Shown in pieces: positions 6,929-14,933 of a stretch of 16,122 nucleotides of DNA. The notes under the pieces were generated by a model, which saw only the letters and a list, made by a program, of their open reading frames with translations, did not search any database and had not been told where the DNA came from. Origin of the DNA: Magnetovibrio sp. (GTDB taxonomy: Bacteria; Pseudomonadota; Alphaproteobacteria; Rhodospirillales_A; JABHCV01); NCBI GenBank assembly GCA_002717285.1, contig PBDF01000010.1, positions 64,805-80,926 of the forward strand. The letters are read 5' to 3'. Position 1 is the first letter of the stretch. Every line of letters begins with the position of its first letter. A program made the translations under genes and the position numbers.

Positions 6929-7816
6929 TTGCCTATTTCTATGACGGGTTTCGCAAGAACTGAGGACTTCAATGAGCATTGTTCGTGGACTTGGGAGGTG
7001 CGTAGTGTTAATGGAAAAGGGCTAGACATACGAAGCCGGGTGCCTAATGGTTTTGAGAACCTAGAAGTAACTGCCCGTGATCAGGTGAAAAAAAGTCTCA
7101 GTCGAGGAAATATTTCATTATCCCTGAGTCTAGTTTGGAAGAGTACTGAGCAAACCTATAATATCAATGAAAATGTCTTGAATAATTATTTGAATTTATT
7201 ACCTCAGTTATCTCAGCGTTTTCCCGATGCAACCCCAGTCTCTATGGATGGCCTGTTGTCTTTAAAAGGAGTGATTGAGCATAAAGATCAAACTATAACA
7301 GAGAATACTAGAAGCAAGCTGGAGGCAGCTCTATTAGATAGTCTTGATAAAACCCTGATTACACTTCAAAAAATGCGAGCAGATGAGGGGAAAATACTCG
7401 GTAAAATTTTGAATGAACAGGTAGATAACATAACTTCATTGTGTAAAACAGCAGTCGATGTGGCTTCGATCCACTCTGATGCTATTCTCAAAAAATTGAG
7501 AAATCAGGTTAACGCACTACTGGACGATGTTTCGATACTATCACAAGATCGTCTTGAGCAAGAAGCTACTTTATTATCTATCAAGGCTGACATCAGCGAA
7601 GAATTAGGCCGCCTTGGAGCACACGCACTAGCAGCTAAGGATTTACTGAGACTGGAACGTCCAATTGGCCGTAGATTGGATTTTCTTTGTCAAGAGCTGA
7701 ATCGTGAAGCAAATACACTTTGCTCAAAATCAAATGATATAAAGATAACCAGAATTGGTTTAGATATAAAAACTGTGATTGAACAACTTCGTGAACAAAT
7801 TCAGAATATTGAATAA
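6929..7816 (+). CDS. yicC: YicC/YloC family endoribonuclease
   Basis: YicC-family proteins are endoribonucleases linked to RNA turnover. The conserved start SMTGFAR, WEVRSVNGKGLDIRSRVPNG (family N-terminal domain) and the DUF1732 C-terminus with PIGRRLDFLCQELNREANTL, SKSNDIKITR and a final REQIQNIE are all present. Start choice: ATG at 6890 would add a 13-residue leader, whereas AAGGAG at 6917-6922 sits 6 bases before a TTG at 6929, giving MPISMTGFAR and 295 residues, near the usual 290. I prefer TTG; an ATG at 6941 is too far from the ribosome-binding site. In many bacteria yicC is followed by gmk (guanylate kinase); here it is followed by a 477-base gap with no gmk. Confidence 0.94.
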   Translation: MPISMTGFARTEDFNEHCSWTWEVRSVNGKGLDIRSRVPNGFENLEVTARDQVKKSLSRGNISLSLSLVWKSTEQTYNINENVLNNYLNLLPQLSQRFPDATPVSMDGLLSLKGVIEHKDQTITENTRSKLEAALLDSLDKTLITLQKMRADEGKILGKILNEQVDNITSLCKTAVDVASIHSDAILKKLRNQVNALLDDVSILSQDRLEQEATLLSIKADISEELGRLGAHALAAKDLLRLERPIGRRLDFLCQELNREANTLCSKSNDIKITRIGLDIKTVIEQLREQIQNIE

Positions 7817-7825
7817 TTATTTTCT

Positions 7826-7883
7826 GTGGTTTTTATTTTCTTAAAAAAGTTATTTACTTTATATTAAAATCAATAAATACCAC
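7826..7883. repeat. Imperfect AT-rich inverted repeat after yicC
   Basis: GTGGTTTTTATT (7826-7837) pairs with AATAAATACCAC (7872-7883), 11 of 12 positions, across a 34-base AT-rich centre. It begins 9 bases after the yicC stop. The large loop and lack of a following T-run argue against a simple intrinsic terminator; a 3'-end stabilising or weak terminating role is possible. Confidence 0.35.
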
Positions 7884-7972
7884 TAAAACCTCTTTCTTGG
7901 ACACACTGTGCTTATATTATAAATTATCATTACTCTAGCTTGGTTATTATTGCATCAGTTTGTTGCGGGCTA

Positions 7973-8008
7973 CTGAACATTTGTCATGACAAATACACTG
8001 TGGTTCAG
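7973..8008. promoter_or_regulatory. Nested dyad, candidate operator
   Basis: A perfect 16-base palindrome, ATTTGTCATGACAAAT (7979-7994), is flanked by CTGAAC (7973-7978) and its complement GTTCAG (8003-8008). The inner core TTGTCATGACAA has the GT-N4-AC spacing typical of GntR-type operators and of other dimeric helix-turn-helix regulators. It lies about 285 bases upstream of the aminotransferase start and about 155 bases after yicC. A regulatory site is the simplest reading; the regulator is unknown. Confidence 0.45.
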
Positions 8009-8251
8009 ATATATAAGCTTGTTAATAAAGTTCTTATCAGGTTTCTTTGAAATAGTAACTATATCAATAAAAATTTATTAACATATGCTCAACGTAATTG
8101 TATTTTTAAAAAGTCAATTTATAAATGGCTTTCAATCATTCAGGCATAACAATTTGTTAAAAAAATTAAACTTTAGAAATTAAGAATTGTCAGTTGGCTT
8201 GTCTAAAACTCAACTACACAAGTGGAATAGTCTAGGCGTCATGTTATAAAA

Positions 8252-8271
8252 AGACAGTATTAAAGCTGTCT
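8252..8271 (+). promoter_or_regulatory. Small hairpin just ahead of the aminotransferase ribosome-binding site
   Basis: AGACAG and CTGTCT form a perfect 6-bp stem with an 8-base loop, ending 6 bases before the AGGAAGG ribosome-binding site (8277-8283). TCTAGG occurs on both sides (8231 and 8274 regions). It could shape translation of the downstream gene, but a 6-bp stem is weak evidence. Confidence 0.3.
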
Positions 8272-8293
8272 ATTCTAGGAAGGTAATCCAAAT

Positions 8294-9466
8294 ATGGTTA
8301 AACACACGGGAAGACATTTTTTACAAATACCAGGGCCGACAAGTGTCCCAGATCGGGTGTTGCGCGCCATCGATATGCCAATGATTGATCATCGTGGTTC
8401 TGAGTTTGCTGATTTAGCAATGCAAGTTCTGTCAGACATTAAAACTATTTTTAAGACTGATAGCCCAGTAATTATCTTTCCATCCTCTGGAAGTGGTGCT
8501 TGGGAAGCAGCACTAGTAAACACCCTATCGCCAGGTGAGAAAGTGTTAATGTTTGAAACCGGACATTTCTCTTCTCTTTGGGAGAAAATGGCCAAGAATT
8601 TTGATTTGGATGTTGAGCTTATACCCGGTGATTGGCGCACAGGGGTAGATCCAGCTCTTGTCGAAAAAAATCTTCAGAATGATACAAATCATAGGATCAA
8701 AGCAGTTTGTGTTGTCCACAATGAGACTTCTACTGGAGTTACAACCAATATCAAAGGTGTGCGAGGGGCAATTGATACAGCTGAGCACCCAGCATTGCTT
8801 ATGGTGGATACAGTGTCTTCATTGGGTGCTGTAGACTATCGCCATGATGAATGGAAAGTTGATGTTACAGTAAGTGGTTCGCAGAAGGGTTTGATGTTGC
8901 CACCAGGACTCGGCTTTACAGCAATTAGCAAGAAAGCTCTGGAGGCATCTGAAAAAAATAAAATGGGTCGAGCTTATTGGAGTTGGAAAGAAATGCTTAA
9001 GGCCAATGAAACTGGCTTTTTCCCCTACACGCCAGCGGTTGGTCTTTTGTATGGCTTGAAAGAGGCTATTGCTATGCTTCATGAGGAGGGTCTTAATAAT
9101 GTTTTTGCCCGCCATGCACGCCACGGTGAGGCGACGCGTCGCGCTTTAAGCGCATGGGGGCTTGAGAACATGGCTATTAACCCAGATGAGCATTCTAATG
9201 TTGTGACTACCGTGTTGATGCCCAAAGATCATGATGCTGATTCTTTTCGTAAGCTAGTCCTTGATAAATTTGATATGTCACTAGGAGCTGGACTTGGTAA
9301 AGTGGCTGGAAAGGTCTTCAGGATTGGTCATATAGGTCATCACAATGATTTGATGTTGGCGGGTGCACTCGCAGGCGTTGAAATGGGATTACGGCTTTCT
9401 GGAATTCGGGGAGTAAGTAGCGGTGTAGATGCTGCACTTGAATACTTGGCTGAACAGGTCGCTTAA
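8294..9466 (+). CDS. Class V aminotransferase, serine/alanine-glyoxylate type
   Basis: The protein (390 residues) is a PLP enzyme of the AGXT/SgaA group, which transfers an amino group from serine, alanine or aspartate to glyoxylate, making glycine. Motifs: IPGPTSVPDRV (12-22), DHRGSEF (32-38), the PLP phosphate site PSSGSGAWE (63-71), HNETSTGV (142-149), the PLP-ring aspartate in VDTVSSLG (Asp172), the Schiff-base lysine in SGSQKGLMLPPG (Lys198), and the substrate carboxylate arginine in GKVFRIGHIG (Arg343). The closest family remembered is serine-glyoxylate aminotransferase (sgaA), but aspartate-glyoxylate BhcA and alanine-glyoxylate enzymes look alike, so the donor is open. AGGAAGG at 8277-8283 supports the ATG. 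It is monocistronic in appearance, with large gaps on both sides, and no other serine-cycle or photorespiratory genes in view. Confidence 0.93.
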   Translation: MVKHTGRHFLQIPGPTSVPDRVLRAIDMPMIDHRGSEFADLAMQVLSDIKTIFKTDSPVIIFPSSGSGAWEAALVNTLSPGEKVLMFETGHFSSLWEKMAKNFDLDVELIPGDWRTGVDPALVEKNLQNDTNHRIKAVCVVHNETSTGVTTNIKGVRGAIDTAEHPALLMVDTVSSLGAVDYRHDEWKVDVTVSGSQKGLMLPPGLGFTAISKKALEASEKNKMGRAYWSWKEMLKANETGFFPYTPAVGLLYGLKEAIAMLHEEGLNNVFARHARHGEATRRALSAWGLENMAINPDEHSNVVTTVLMPKDHDADSFRKLVLDKFDMSLGAGLGKVAGKVFRIGHIGHHNDLMLAGALAGVEMGLRLSGIRGVSSGVDAALEYLAEQVA

Positions 9467-9609
9467 GTAAGCACTGTAAGCTTTATTCATGAACTATCTC
9501 ATTGGTGCTCAGAGTTGTTCCCAATGTTCACGCCATCCGAACTAACAAGGTCCGTTTTCGCATTATTCGACGGGTTTTGATTCCAAGTTTACTTTAGCTT
9601 CCCTGTTTG

Positions 9610-9635
9610 GTGCGCAACTAAGTTTGGTTGCGTGC
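9610..9635 (+). terminator. Possible terminator hairpin after the aminotransferase
   Basis: GTGCGCAAC and GTTGCGTGC form a 9-bp stem (two G-T wobbles) with an 8-base loop, 143 bases after the aminotransferase stop and 105 bases past the stop of the converging polyprenyl synthase. The sequence after it on the plus strand (TCTATTTGTGG) is only mildly T-rich, so termination is uncertain. A weaker 6-bp stem (CATTGG/CCAATG, 9500-9526) lies closer to the stop. The rest of the 9467-9739 gap shows no gene. Confidence 0.35.
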
Positions 9636-9739
9636 TCTATTTGTGGTATAGCTATAACAAGTAAGCATGGTTAGATTATAAAAATTGAAAACACAGCAAG
9701 GTAATTCTCTTTTCGTTGGTACGTGGATTAACTAATGTC

Positions 9740-10756
9740 CTAATAGGGCCTAGCAATGCAAAAATCGATCAAGCCGATTAAGGCATCTTTCGTTTCGCTT
9801 GTGGGGAAAATGCCCAGAGCATCCTTTGCCATCGCACCGTAATGGCGGGCTCTTTCAACAGAGTCATCAAGTGCTTGATGTTTTTGTAATAGACTGATGG
9901 CGTGCTCAAAATCCCCGTCGTTCTGTTTAAGCTCGCCTAAAGTCCTTCTCCAGAAGTGCCGTTCCTTCTCGTCACCACGACTGAAGGCAAGTATAATAGG
10001 TAGAGTGATTTTTCCTTCCTTAAAATCATCGCCAACTGTCTTTCCAAGTGTTGCTTGCTTAGCGGAATAATCAAGCACATCATCGGTCAATTGAAAGGCA
10101 ACGCCAAGATTCATGCCAAATGCTTCTAGTCCCTCTTCCTCAATTTTTGGTCTGTCTGCTACTATTGCACCCAACCGGCAGGAGGCGGCAAATAATTTTG
10201 CAGTTTTTGCTTTGATGACATTGAGATAAGCACTTTCACTAGTTTCAGTATTATTGGAAGTCAGCAGTTGCATTATCTCGCCTTCTGCTAATTTTGCGGA
10301 TGCCGTTGCTAAAATTCCCATAACTTTGACCGAGCCATCTTCAACCATCAACTCAAAAGATCGTGAAAACAAGAAGTCACCAACTAAAACACTTGCCTGG
10401 TTACCCCATACTGAATTAGCTGTTTCTATACCTCTGCGCAATTTACTTTCATCGACCACGTCATCATGGAGTAGAGTCGCAGTGTGAATAAACTCTATGC
10501 AGGTAGCAAGTGTGATATGGCGCTCTCCGTGATAGCCACATAATTTGGCTGAAGCAAGCGTTAGCATGGGTCGCAAGCGTTTTCCTCCAGCGGAAATTAC
10601 ATGTCCGGCAAGCTGTGGAATCAGGGCTACAGGGCTTTCCATTTTCTTTAATATTAATTGGTTGACGAGCGCCATATCTTCAGCAACCATTGCTGTTAAT
10701 GTATCGAATGATGGCTTTGTGCCCCGTTTATCCACGAGCTTGACCACTATGCCCAC
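9740..10756 (-). CDS. ispB: Long-chain trans-polyprenyl diphosphate synthase (octaprenyl/decaprenyl)
   Basis: The enzyme adds isopentenyl diphosphate units to make the C40-C50 side chain of ubiquinone. The 338-residue all-helical protein has the substrate-binding GGKRLRP (57-63), the first aspartate-rich motif DDVVD (98-102) and the second, DDVLD (225-229), followed by GKTVGDDFKEGKITLP (238-253). The residue five before the first motif is Ala93; a small residue there is the family mark of long products, so octaprenyl or decaprenyl rather than farnesyl or geranylgeranyl synthase. The start is GTG at 10754-10756 with AAGGAG eight bases upstream. It is transcribed away from the methyltransferase gene, an arrangement seen in other Alphaproteobacteria. 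Exact chain length cannot be read from the sequence. Confidence 0.95.
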   Translation of the reverse strand: MGIVVKLVDKRGTKPSFDTLTAMVAEDMALVNQLILKKMESPVALIPQLAGHVISAGGKRLRPMLTLASAKLCGYHGERHITLATCIEFIHTATLLHDDVVDESKLRRGIETANSVWGNQASVLVGDFLFSRSFELMVEDGSVKVMGILATASAKLAEGEIMQLLTSNNTETSESAYLNVIKAKTAKLFAASCRLGAIVADRPKIEEEGLEAFGMNLGVAFQLTDDVLDYSAKQATLGKTVGDDFKEGKITLPIILAFSRGDEKERHFWRRTLGELKQNDGDFEHAISLLQKHQALDDSVERARHYGAMAKDALGIFPTSETKDALIGLIDFCIARPY

Positions 10757-10800
10757 GTTAGTATCTCCTTTTATTTTATTTCTAATTTTTTTTTATGAGC

Positions 10801-10828
10801 ATAGTAAAGAGGAGTTGATTGCGGTCAA
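10801..10828 (-). promoter_or_regulatory. Probable sigma70 promoter of the polyprenyl synthase gene
   Basis: On the minus strand TTGACC (10823-10828) is followed after 16 bases by TACTAT (10801-10806), placing the transcription start near 10794 and giving a leader of about 38 bases. The -35 box is five of six to consensus, the -10 box four of six. It lies in the 150-base divergent gap shared with the methyltransferase gene, for which I could not assign a clear promoter. Confidence 0.45.
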
Positions 10829-10906
10829 GCGGTGATATTTCTAAACAAGAAAAATATATTCAGCAGAGACATCAATGAACGATACTTTTTAGTTGGGGAG
10901 TGATGA

Positions 10907-11644
10907 ATGTGTGAAAATGAAGACAGTCTTCTTGGTGGCAAGGTGCGCCTTTTACAAAAGCAGAAAGGTTATCGTACTGCAATTGATCCAGTTTTGCTAG
11001 CTGCTGCTGTGCCTGCTAAAGCAGGTGAGATGGTCCTTGACCTGGGTTGTGGGGTTGGTGCTGTCTCTTTGTGCCTTCATGCTCGTGTATCTGGCCTGAC
11101 CATAACGGGTTTGGATGTTCAAGAAACTTTGGTTGATCTAGCTCGTCAAAATAGTAGATTGAACAATTGTGAAAACTTTACTCATTTTGTTTATGGCGAT
11201 CTTTTAAAGCCACAAAAAGGTTTACCTGAAGCTAAATTTGATCATGTCATGGCAAACCCACCCTATTTTACTCCCGAAAGCGGTAATCTTTCTCAAGATA
11301 CCGCAAAAGCAATAGCTAATGTAGAGAGTGAGGCAGGTTTGGCAGATTGGATTAGAGCTGCGTGCCGAGCGTTAAAGGTTCGTGGTAGAGTTACTTTTAT
11401 TCACCGAACAGATCGTGTTGCAGATTTGATAGCAGCTTTACACCAGAGTTTTGGTGGGCTTGTTATTTTTCCTTTGTGGACGACTAGAGGTAAAGAGGCT
11501 AAGCGTGTTATCATTTCCGCACGAAAAGGAGTTTCTAGTCCAGCCCGGATTAGCCACGGTCTGATTTTGCATAAAAAAAATGGTGATTTTACAGATCATG
11601 CACAAGCTATTTTAAGAAACGCGGCTGCCTTATTTGTCTGTTAG
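10907..11644 (+). CDS. TrmN6-like tRNA (adenine-N6)-methyltransferase
   Basis: This 245-residue protein is a SAM-dependent methyltransferase of the COG4123/TrmN6 group; E. coli TrmN6 methylates A37 of tRNA1(Val). The N-terminal RLLQKQKGYRTAIDPVLLAA (14-33) is family-typical, followed by the SAM-binding motif I, VLDLGCGVGAVSL (43-55), the acidic residue of motif II, GLDVQ (68-72), and the catalytic NPPY (117-120) of N6-adenine methyltransferases. GGGGAG at 10895-10900 gives a 6-base spacing to the ATG at 10907. Its place opposite ispB and ahead of glyQ is common in Alphaproteobacteria. Target base and tRNA are inferred from the family; alphaproteobacterial members are diverged, so I leave the symbol blank. 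Confidence 0.88.
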   Translation: MCENEDSLLGGKVRLLQKQKGYRTAIDPVLLAAAVPAKAGEMVLDLGCGVGAVSLCLHARVSGLTITGLDVQETLVDLARQNSRLNNCENFTHFVYGDLLKPQKGLPEAKFDHVMANPPYFTPESGNLSQDTAKAIANVESEAGLADWIRAACRALKVRGRVTFIHRTDRVADLIAALHQSFGGLVIFPLWTTRGKEAKRVIISARKGVSSPARISHGLILHKKNGDFTDHAQAILRNAAALFVC

Positions 11645-11992
11645 AATCTTTTTCTCAATACGCTACCTTGCCTAACTAGTGCGCTGTCTTTACAAATGCA
11701 ATTATACCTGAGGTTTTGATAGATAAATCAATTTTTTACCATTGATGTTGTCCTAGTTGTATGGAAGGGGTTCAGGTGGTCTAACAGAATGAACAATAAG
11801 GATCACTAGCGCTTGATGTACATGTGCTATTGGCAATTACAAACTTTCGTCAAAAAAGTAAGGGAATTTCAAGTTGATTCGACTCGGTAGAAATTATGAA
11901 TTGTATTACAAATGAAAAATGTTTTACATCGTCAAGCGCATCCTTTTGTACTAAGCACAGCTGCTCCCATCTGAGTTAAGTGGATACTATTA
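11645..11992. other. 348-base intergenic region ahead of glyQ
   Basis: No convincing gene is present. The longest small frame starting at an ATG (11816, 24 codons) lacks a ribosome-binding site. Visible structure: ATCAAT/ATTGAT (11727-11746) with an 8-base loop, an 11-base near-palindrome TTGTATTACAA (11901-11911), and a distant pair of complementary octamers (11809-11816 and 11932-11939). The segment should contain the glyQ promoter, but no -35/-10 pair stands out. In some Alphaproteobacteria further genes (for example an S49 peptidase) occupy this place; none remains here. Confidence 0.5.
11809..11939. repeat. Long-range inverted repeat upstream of glyQ
   Basis: GCGCTTGA (11809-11816) and TCAAGCGC (11932-11939) are exact complements 115 bases apart; just inside each, TGT and ACA can add three pairs if three unpaired bases are allowed. 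Folded, this would close a 131-base structured leader or a small RNA ending 53 bases before the glyQ start. An 8-base match over this distance may be chance. Confidence 0.25.
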
Positions 11993-12889
11993 ATGAGCAA
12001 TAAACCAAAAAGCTTCCAGACAATCATCTTCGACCTCCAACGATTCTGGGATGATAAGGGCTGCGTGATTTTGCAACCTTATGACATTGAAGTAGGAGCT
12101 GGAACTTTCCATCCAGCAACAACCTTGCGCGCACTTGGCTGCGACCCCTGGAAGACTGCTTATGTTCAGCCCTCACGTCGCCCAACAGATGGCCGTTATG
12201 GGAAAAATCCTAATCGCTTGCAGCATTACTATCAGTTTCAGGTGTTTTGGAAACCCTCTCCAGACAATAGTCAAGACCTATATCTCGAAAGTTTGAAAGC
12301 TATTGGTATTGATTGCATGAAACACGATATTCGCTTTGTAGAGGATGATTGGGAAAGCCCTACTTTAGGTGCTTGGGGTCTTGGCTGGGAAGTTTGGTGT
12401 GACGGTATGGAAATTAGCCAGTTCACTTATTTTCAACAAGTTGGTGGCATTGAATGTAATCCAGTTTCTTTAGAGCTAACTTATGGGTTGGAACGCTTGG
12501 CCATGTACATTCAAGGAGTTGAAAACGTCTATGATCTAGACTGGAACGGCGATATGACCTATGGCGATGTGTTTTATCGTAATGAACAAGAGCAATCTGC
12601 TTATAACTTTGAGCATGCCAACACAGAATTTTTGTTTCAGCAGTTCACACACGCAGAGGCTCAGTGTGAAGCAATATTAGACTTGAAAAAACCACTGGCT
12701 ATACCTGCCTACGAGCAATGTATAAAGGCCAGCCATTTATTTAATTTGTTGGATGCTCGAGGAGTTATATCGGTTATAGAACGTGCTGCATACATAAGTA
12801 GGGTGCGGAATATGGCTAAAGGGTGTGCTCAAGCTTGGATCGCAAGCCAGGTCCATCAAAAACAAAGCAAGGTCAATGACAATGTCTGA
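11993..12889 (+). CDS. glyQ: Glycyl-tRNA synthetase alpha subunit
   Basis: GlyQ is the catalytic subunit of the bacterial alpha2beta2 glycyl-tRNA synthetase, activating glycine with ATP for transfer to tRNA(Gly). The 298-residue protein has the near-invariant family blocks: [15 protein letters not shown] (35-49), class II motif 2 region [15 protein letters not shown] (59-73) and [16 protein letters not shown] (75-90), [18 protein letters not shown] (132-149), and motif 3 [15 protein letters not shown] (161-175). The ATG at 11993 has a weak ribosome-binding site (AAGTGGA about 11976-11982). Its 3' end overlaps the glyS start, so subunits are coupled. This two-gene form, rather than single-chain GlyRS, is normal for Proteobacteria. 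Confidence 0.99.
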   Translation: MSNKPKSFQTIIFDLQRFWDDKGCVILQPYDIEVGAGTFHPATTLRALGCDPWKTAYVQPSRRPTDGRYGKNPNRLQHYYQFQVFWKPSPDNSQDLYLESLKAIGIDCMKHDIRFVEDDWESPTLGAWGLGWEVWCDGMEISQFTYFQQVGGIECNPVSLELTYGLERLAMYIQGVENVYDLDWNGDMTYGDVFYRNEQEQSAYNFEHANTEFLFQQFTHAEAQCEAILDLKKPLAIPAYEQCIKASHLFNLLDARGVISVIERAAYISRVRNMAKGCAQAWIASQVHQKQSKVNDNV

Positions 12890-14921
12890 ACTTTTGCTTG
12901 AACTTCTTAGTGAGGAAATTCCAGCAAGCATGCAAAAGAATGCAGGGGGTGAGTTATTACGTCTTGTATGTGATGGTCTCAAAAAAGCTAATTTGGAATA
13001 TACCTGTGCTACAGCCTATACAACACCTCGTCGATTAACCCTCGTAGTAAAAGGACTTCCAAAAAAACAACCGGACATAAAAATGGAGCAAAAAGGTCCA
13101 CAAATCAGCGCGCCTGAACAGGCGATAGCTGGTTTTAATAGCTCATTGCCAAAAGGATCGCAAATCGAGAAACGCAATCTGAGGGGCAAGACTTTTTATT
13201 TTGCGATTATTGAGAAGAAGGGTGAAGCAACTGCAGATCTTTTAAAGGATCTTATAGATGTGGCGGTTGCTGACATGTGTAACTCATGGCCTAAATCCAT
13301 GCGCTGGGGAGAACACACAATACGTTGGGCTCGACCTTTGCACTCAATAGTTTGTCTTTTAAATGGTAATGTTATACCTGTTGTACTGGGCCCAGTTAAG
13401 GCCTCTGATAAATCTTCTGGCCATCGTTTTCTTGCACCCAAGCCCTTTGTTTCCAGGGATTTCGCTGATTATCATGCCAAGCTTTATGAAGCTAAGGTCA
13501 TCCTGGATGCTAACGAGCGACGCAAGAAAATCAAGTCCGAAGCAGAAATATTAGCGGGAACAGAAAAGCTTATGCTCATTGATGACCCTCGACTACTGGA
13601 TGAAGTTACCGGTTTGGTCGAATGGCCTGTTGCTTTGATGGGTAATATTGACCTTGAGTTTATGGCTTTGCCACCGAGAGTGCTGATAGCTTCAATGCGA
13701 GGTCACCAAAAGTATTTTTCAACAAGGGATTTAGACGGAAAATTGGCTTCTAAATTTATTTTCATATCCAACATGAAAGTAGCAGGTGGTAGTAAAGCTA
13801 TAGTTGGTGGAAATGAACGCGTATTACGAGCACGTTTGTCGGACGCAAAGTTTTTTTGGGATCAAGACAGGAAAGACAAAATAGAAAGTCATTTACCAAA
13901 GTTGGATGGGGTGGTTTTTCACGCCAAACTTGGATCTATGTTGGAAAAAACAGAGCGTATGGTGTTTTTAGCTAGTTACTTATGTAATAACATCCCGAAT
14001 ACAGTACCAGAACTTGCAGAGCGTGCTGCAAAACTATCCAAGGCTGATCTCGTTACAGGTATGGTTGGTGAACTTCCAGAACTACAAGGTTTGATGGGAG
14101 GCTATTACGCTCTTGAAAGTGGGGAAGATAGTGAAGTCGCCGATGCAATAGCGGATCACTATTCACCCGTTGGACCAAGTGATGACTGTCCGTCAAAACC
14201 AATTAGTGTTGCTGTTGCTTTGGCTGATAAAATTGATACTCTTGTATGTTTTTGGAAAATTGATGAAAAGCCCACCGGATCTAAGGATCCTTTCGCTTTG
14301 CGTCGTGCTGCTTTTGGCGTAATTCGCTTGATTATTGAAAACAATATACGGTTGTCGCTACTTGAAGTCTTTACTGCGGCCGGTGGTAAGGATGTTGCCT
14401 CCGATTTGCTCACGTTCTTTGCCGATCGCATGAAAGTTTACCTTAAAGGAAAAGGGATGCGCCAGGATTTGATTGATGCTGTATTTGCGTTGGGTGAGGA
14501 CGATCTAGCGCGGACTTTAGTGCGGGTTGTTGCGTTAGATCGTTTTTTGAGTTGTGATGATGGAGTTAACTTGTTGGCCGCATACAAGCGGGCTGGGAAC
14601 TTACTCAAGATTGAGGAAAAAAAGGAGGGCAAAACTTATTCTGGTATCCCTGATTCCGCGTTTCTTGTAGAGCATGATGAAAAAATCTTATTTAAGAAAC
14701 TCATGAACATAGGCCCAAAGATAACTGCCTTTATTGCAGAAGAAAAATATAGGGAAGTCATGTTAGAACTTGCCAGCGTTCGATCGGAGATTGATGCTTT
14801 TTTTGACAACGTTACCGTTAATGACGAGAGGATTGATCTACGAGAAAATAGATTGAATTTGCTCTCTTTTTTTCGCCAGGCATTGGATGAAGTTGCTGAC
14901 TTCACAAATGTTGGAGGCTAG
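12882..14921 (+). CDS. glyS: Glycyl-tRNA synthetase beta subunit
   Basis: GlyS supplies tRNA recognition for the alpha2beta2 enzyme. The ATG at 12882 gives 679 residues beginning [18 protein letters not shown], the standard N-terminus; an AAGG at 12869-12872 is 9 bases upstream. The same frame opens earlier (GTG 12825, ATG 12876), but those would add a non-family leader or sit too close to the ribosome-binding site. The chosen start overlaps the glyQ stop by 8 bases. Blocks seen: [29 protein letters not shown], the HD-like domain with [19 protein letters not shown] (about residues 383-401), and a C-terminal anticodon-binding region ending [19 protein letters not shown] (about 640-658). Length is close to the usual 690. 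ppdK follows after 12 bases. Confidence 0.98.
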   Translation: MSELLLELLSEEIPASMQKNAGGELLRLVCDGLKKANLEYTCATAYTTPRRLTLVVKGLPKKQPDIKMEQKGPQISAPEQAIAGFNSSLPKGSQIEKRNLRGKTFYFAIIEKKGEATADLLKDLIDVAVADMCNSWPKSMRWGEHTIRWARPLHSIVCLLNGNVIPVVLGPVKASDKSSGHRFLAPKPFVSRDFADYHAKLYEAKVILDANERRKKIKSEAEILAGTEKLMLIDDPRLLDEVTGLVEWPVALMGNIDLEFMALPPRVLIASMRGHQKYFSTRDLDGKLASKFIFISNMKVAGGSKAIVGGNERVLRARLSDAKFFWDQDRKDKIESHLPKLDGVVFHAKLGSMLEKTERMVFLASYLCNNIPNTVPELAERAAKLSKADLVTGMVGELPELQGLMGGYYALESGEDSEVADAIADHYSPVGPSDDCPSKPISVAVALADKIDTLVCFWKIDEKPTGSKDPFALRRAAFGVIRLIIENNIRLSLLEVFTAAGGKDVASDLLTFFADRMKVYLKGKGMRQDLIDAVFALGEDDLARTLVRVVALDRFLSCDDGVNLLAAYKRAGNLLKIEEKKEGKTYSGIPDSAFLVEHDEKILFKKLMNIGPKITAFIAEEKYREVMLELASVRSEIDAFFDNVTVNDERIDLRENRLNLLSFFRQALDEVADFTNVGG

Positions 14922-14933
14922 GAGCCACACTAA

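Larger units (their letters stand above)
7817..8293. other. 477-base AT-rich intergenic region
   Basis: Between yicC and the aminotransferase gene all six frames are broken by frequent stops, and I see no protein motif, tRNA or intact small gene. No remnant of gmk (P-loop SGAGKTT type) is recognisable. The contents are several inverted repeats: a long AT-rich one (7826-7883), a nested dyad (7973-8008) and a hairpin close to the downstream start (8252-8271), along with many AT-rich, -10-like strings too numerous to assign. The composition is markedly more AT-rich than the flanking genes. Confidence 0.6.

Noticed and set aside
7817..8293. Degraded gmk (guanylate kinase) after yicC
   Set aside because: No P-loop or other guanylate kinase motif is readable in any frame of the gap.
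10254..10835. Plus-strand frames of 77 and 96 codons over the polyprenyl synthase gene
   Set aside because: Antisense shadows of ispB; no homology features or initiation signals.
12825..12881. Extended glyS N-terminus from GTG at 12825
   Set aside because: Overlaps 65 bases of glyQ, lacks a ribosome-binding site, and the family N-terminus begins at the ATG at 12882.
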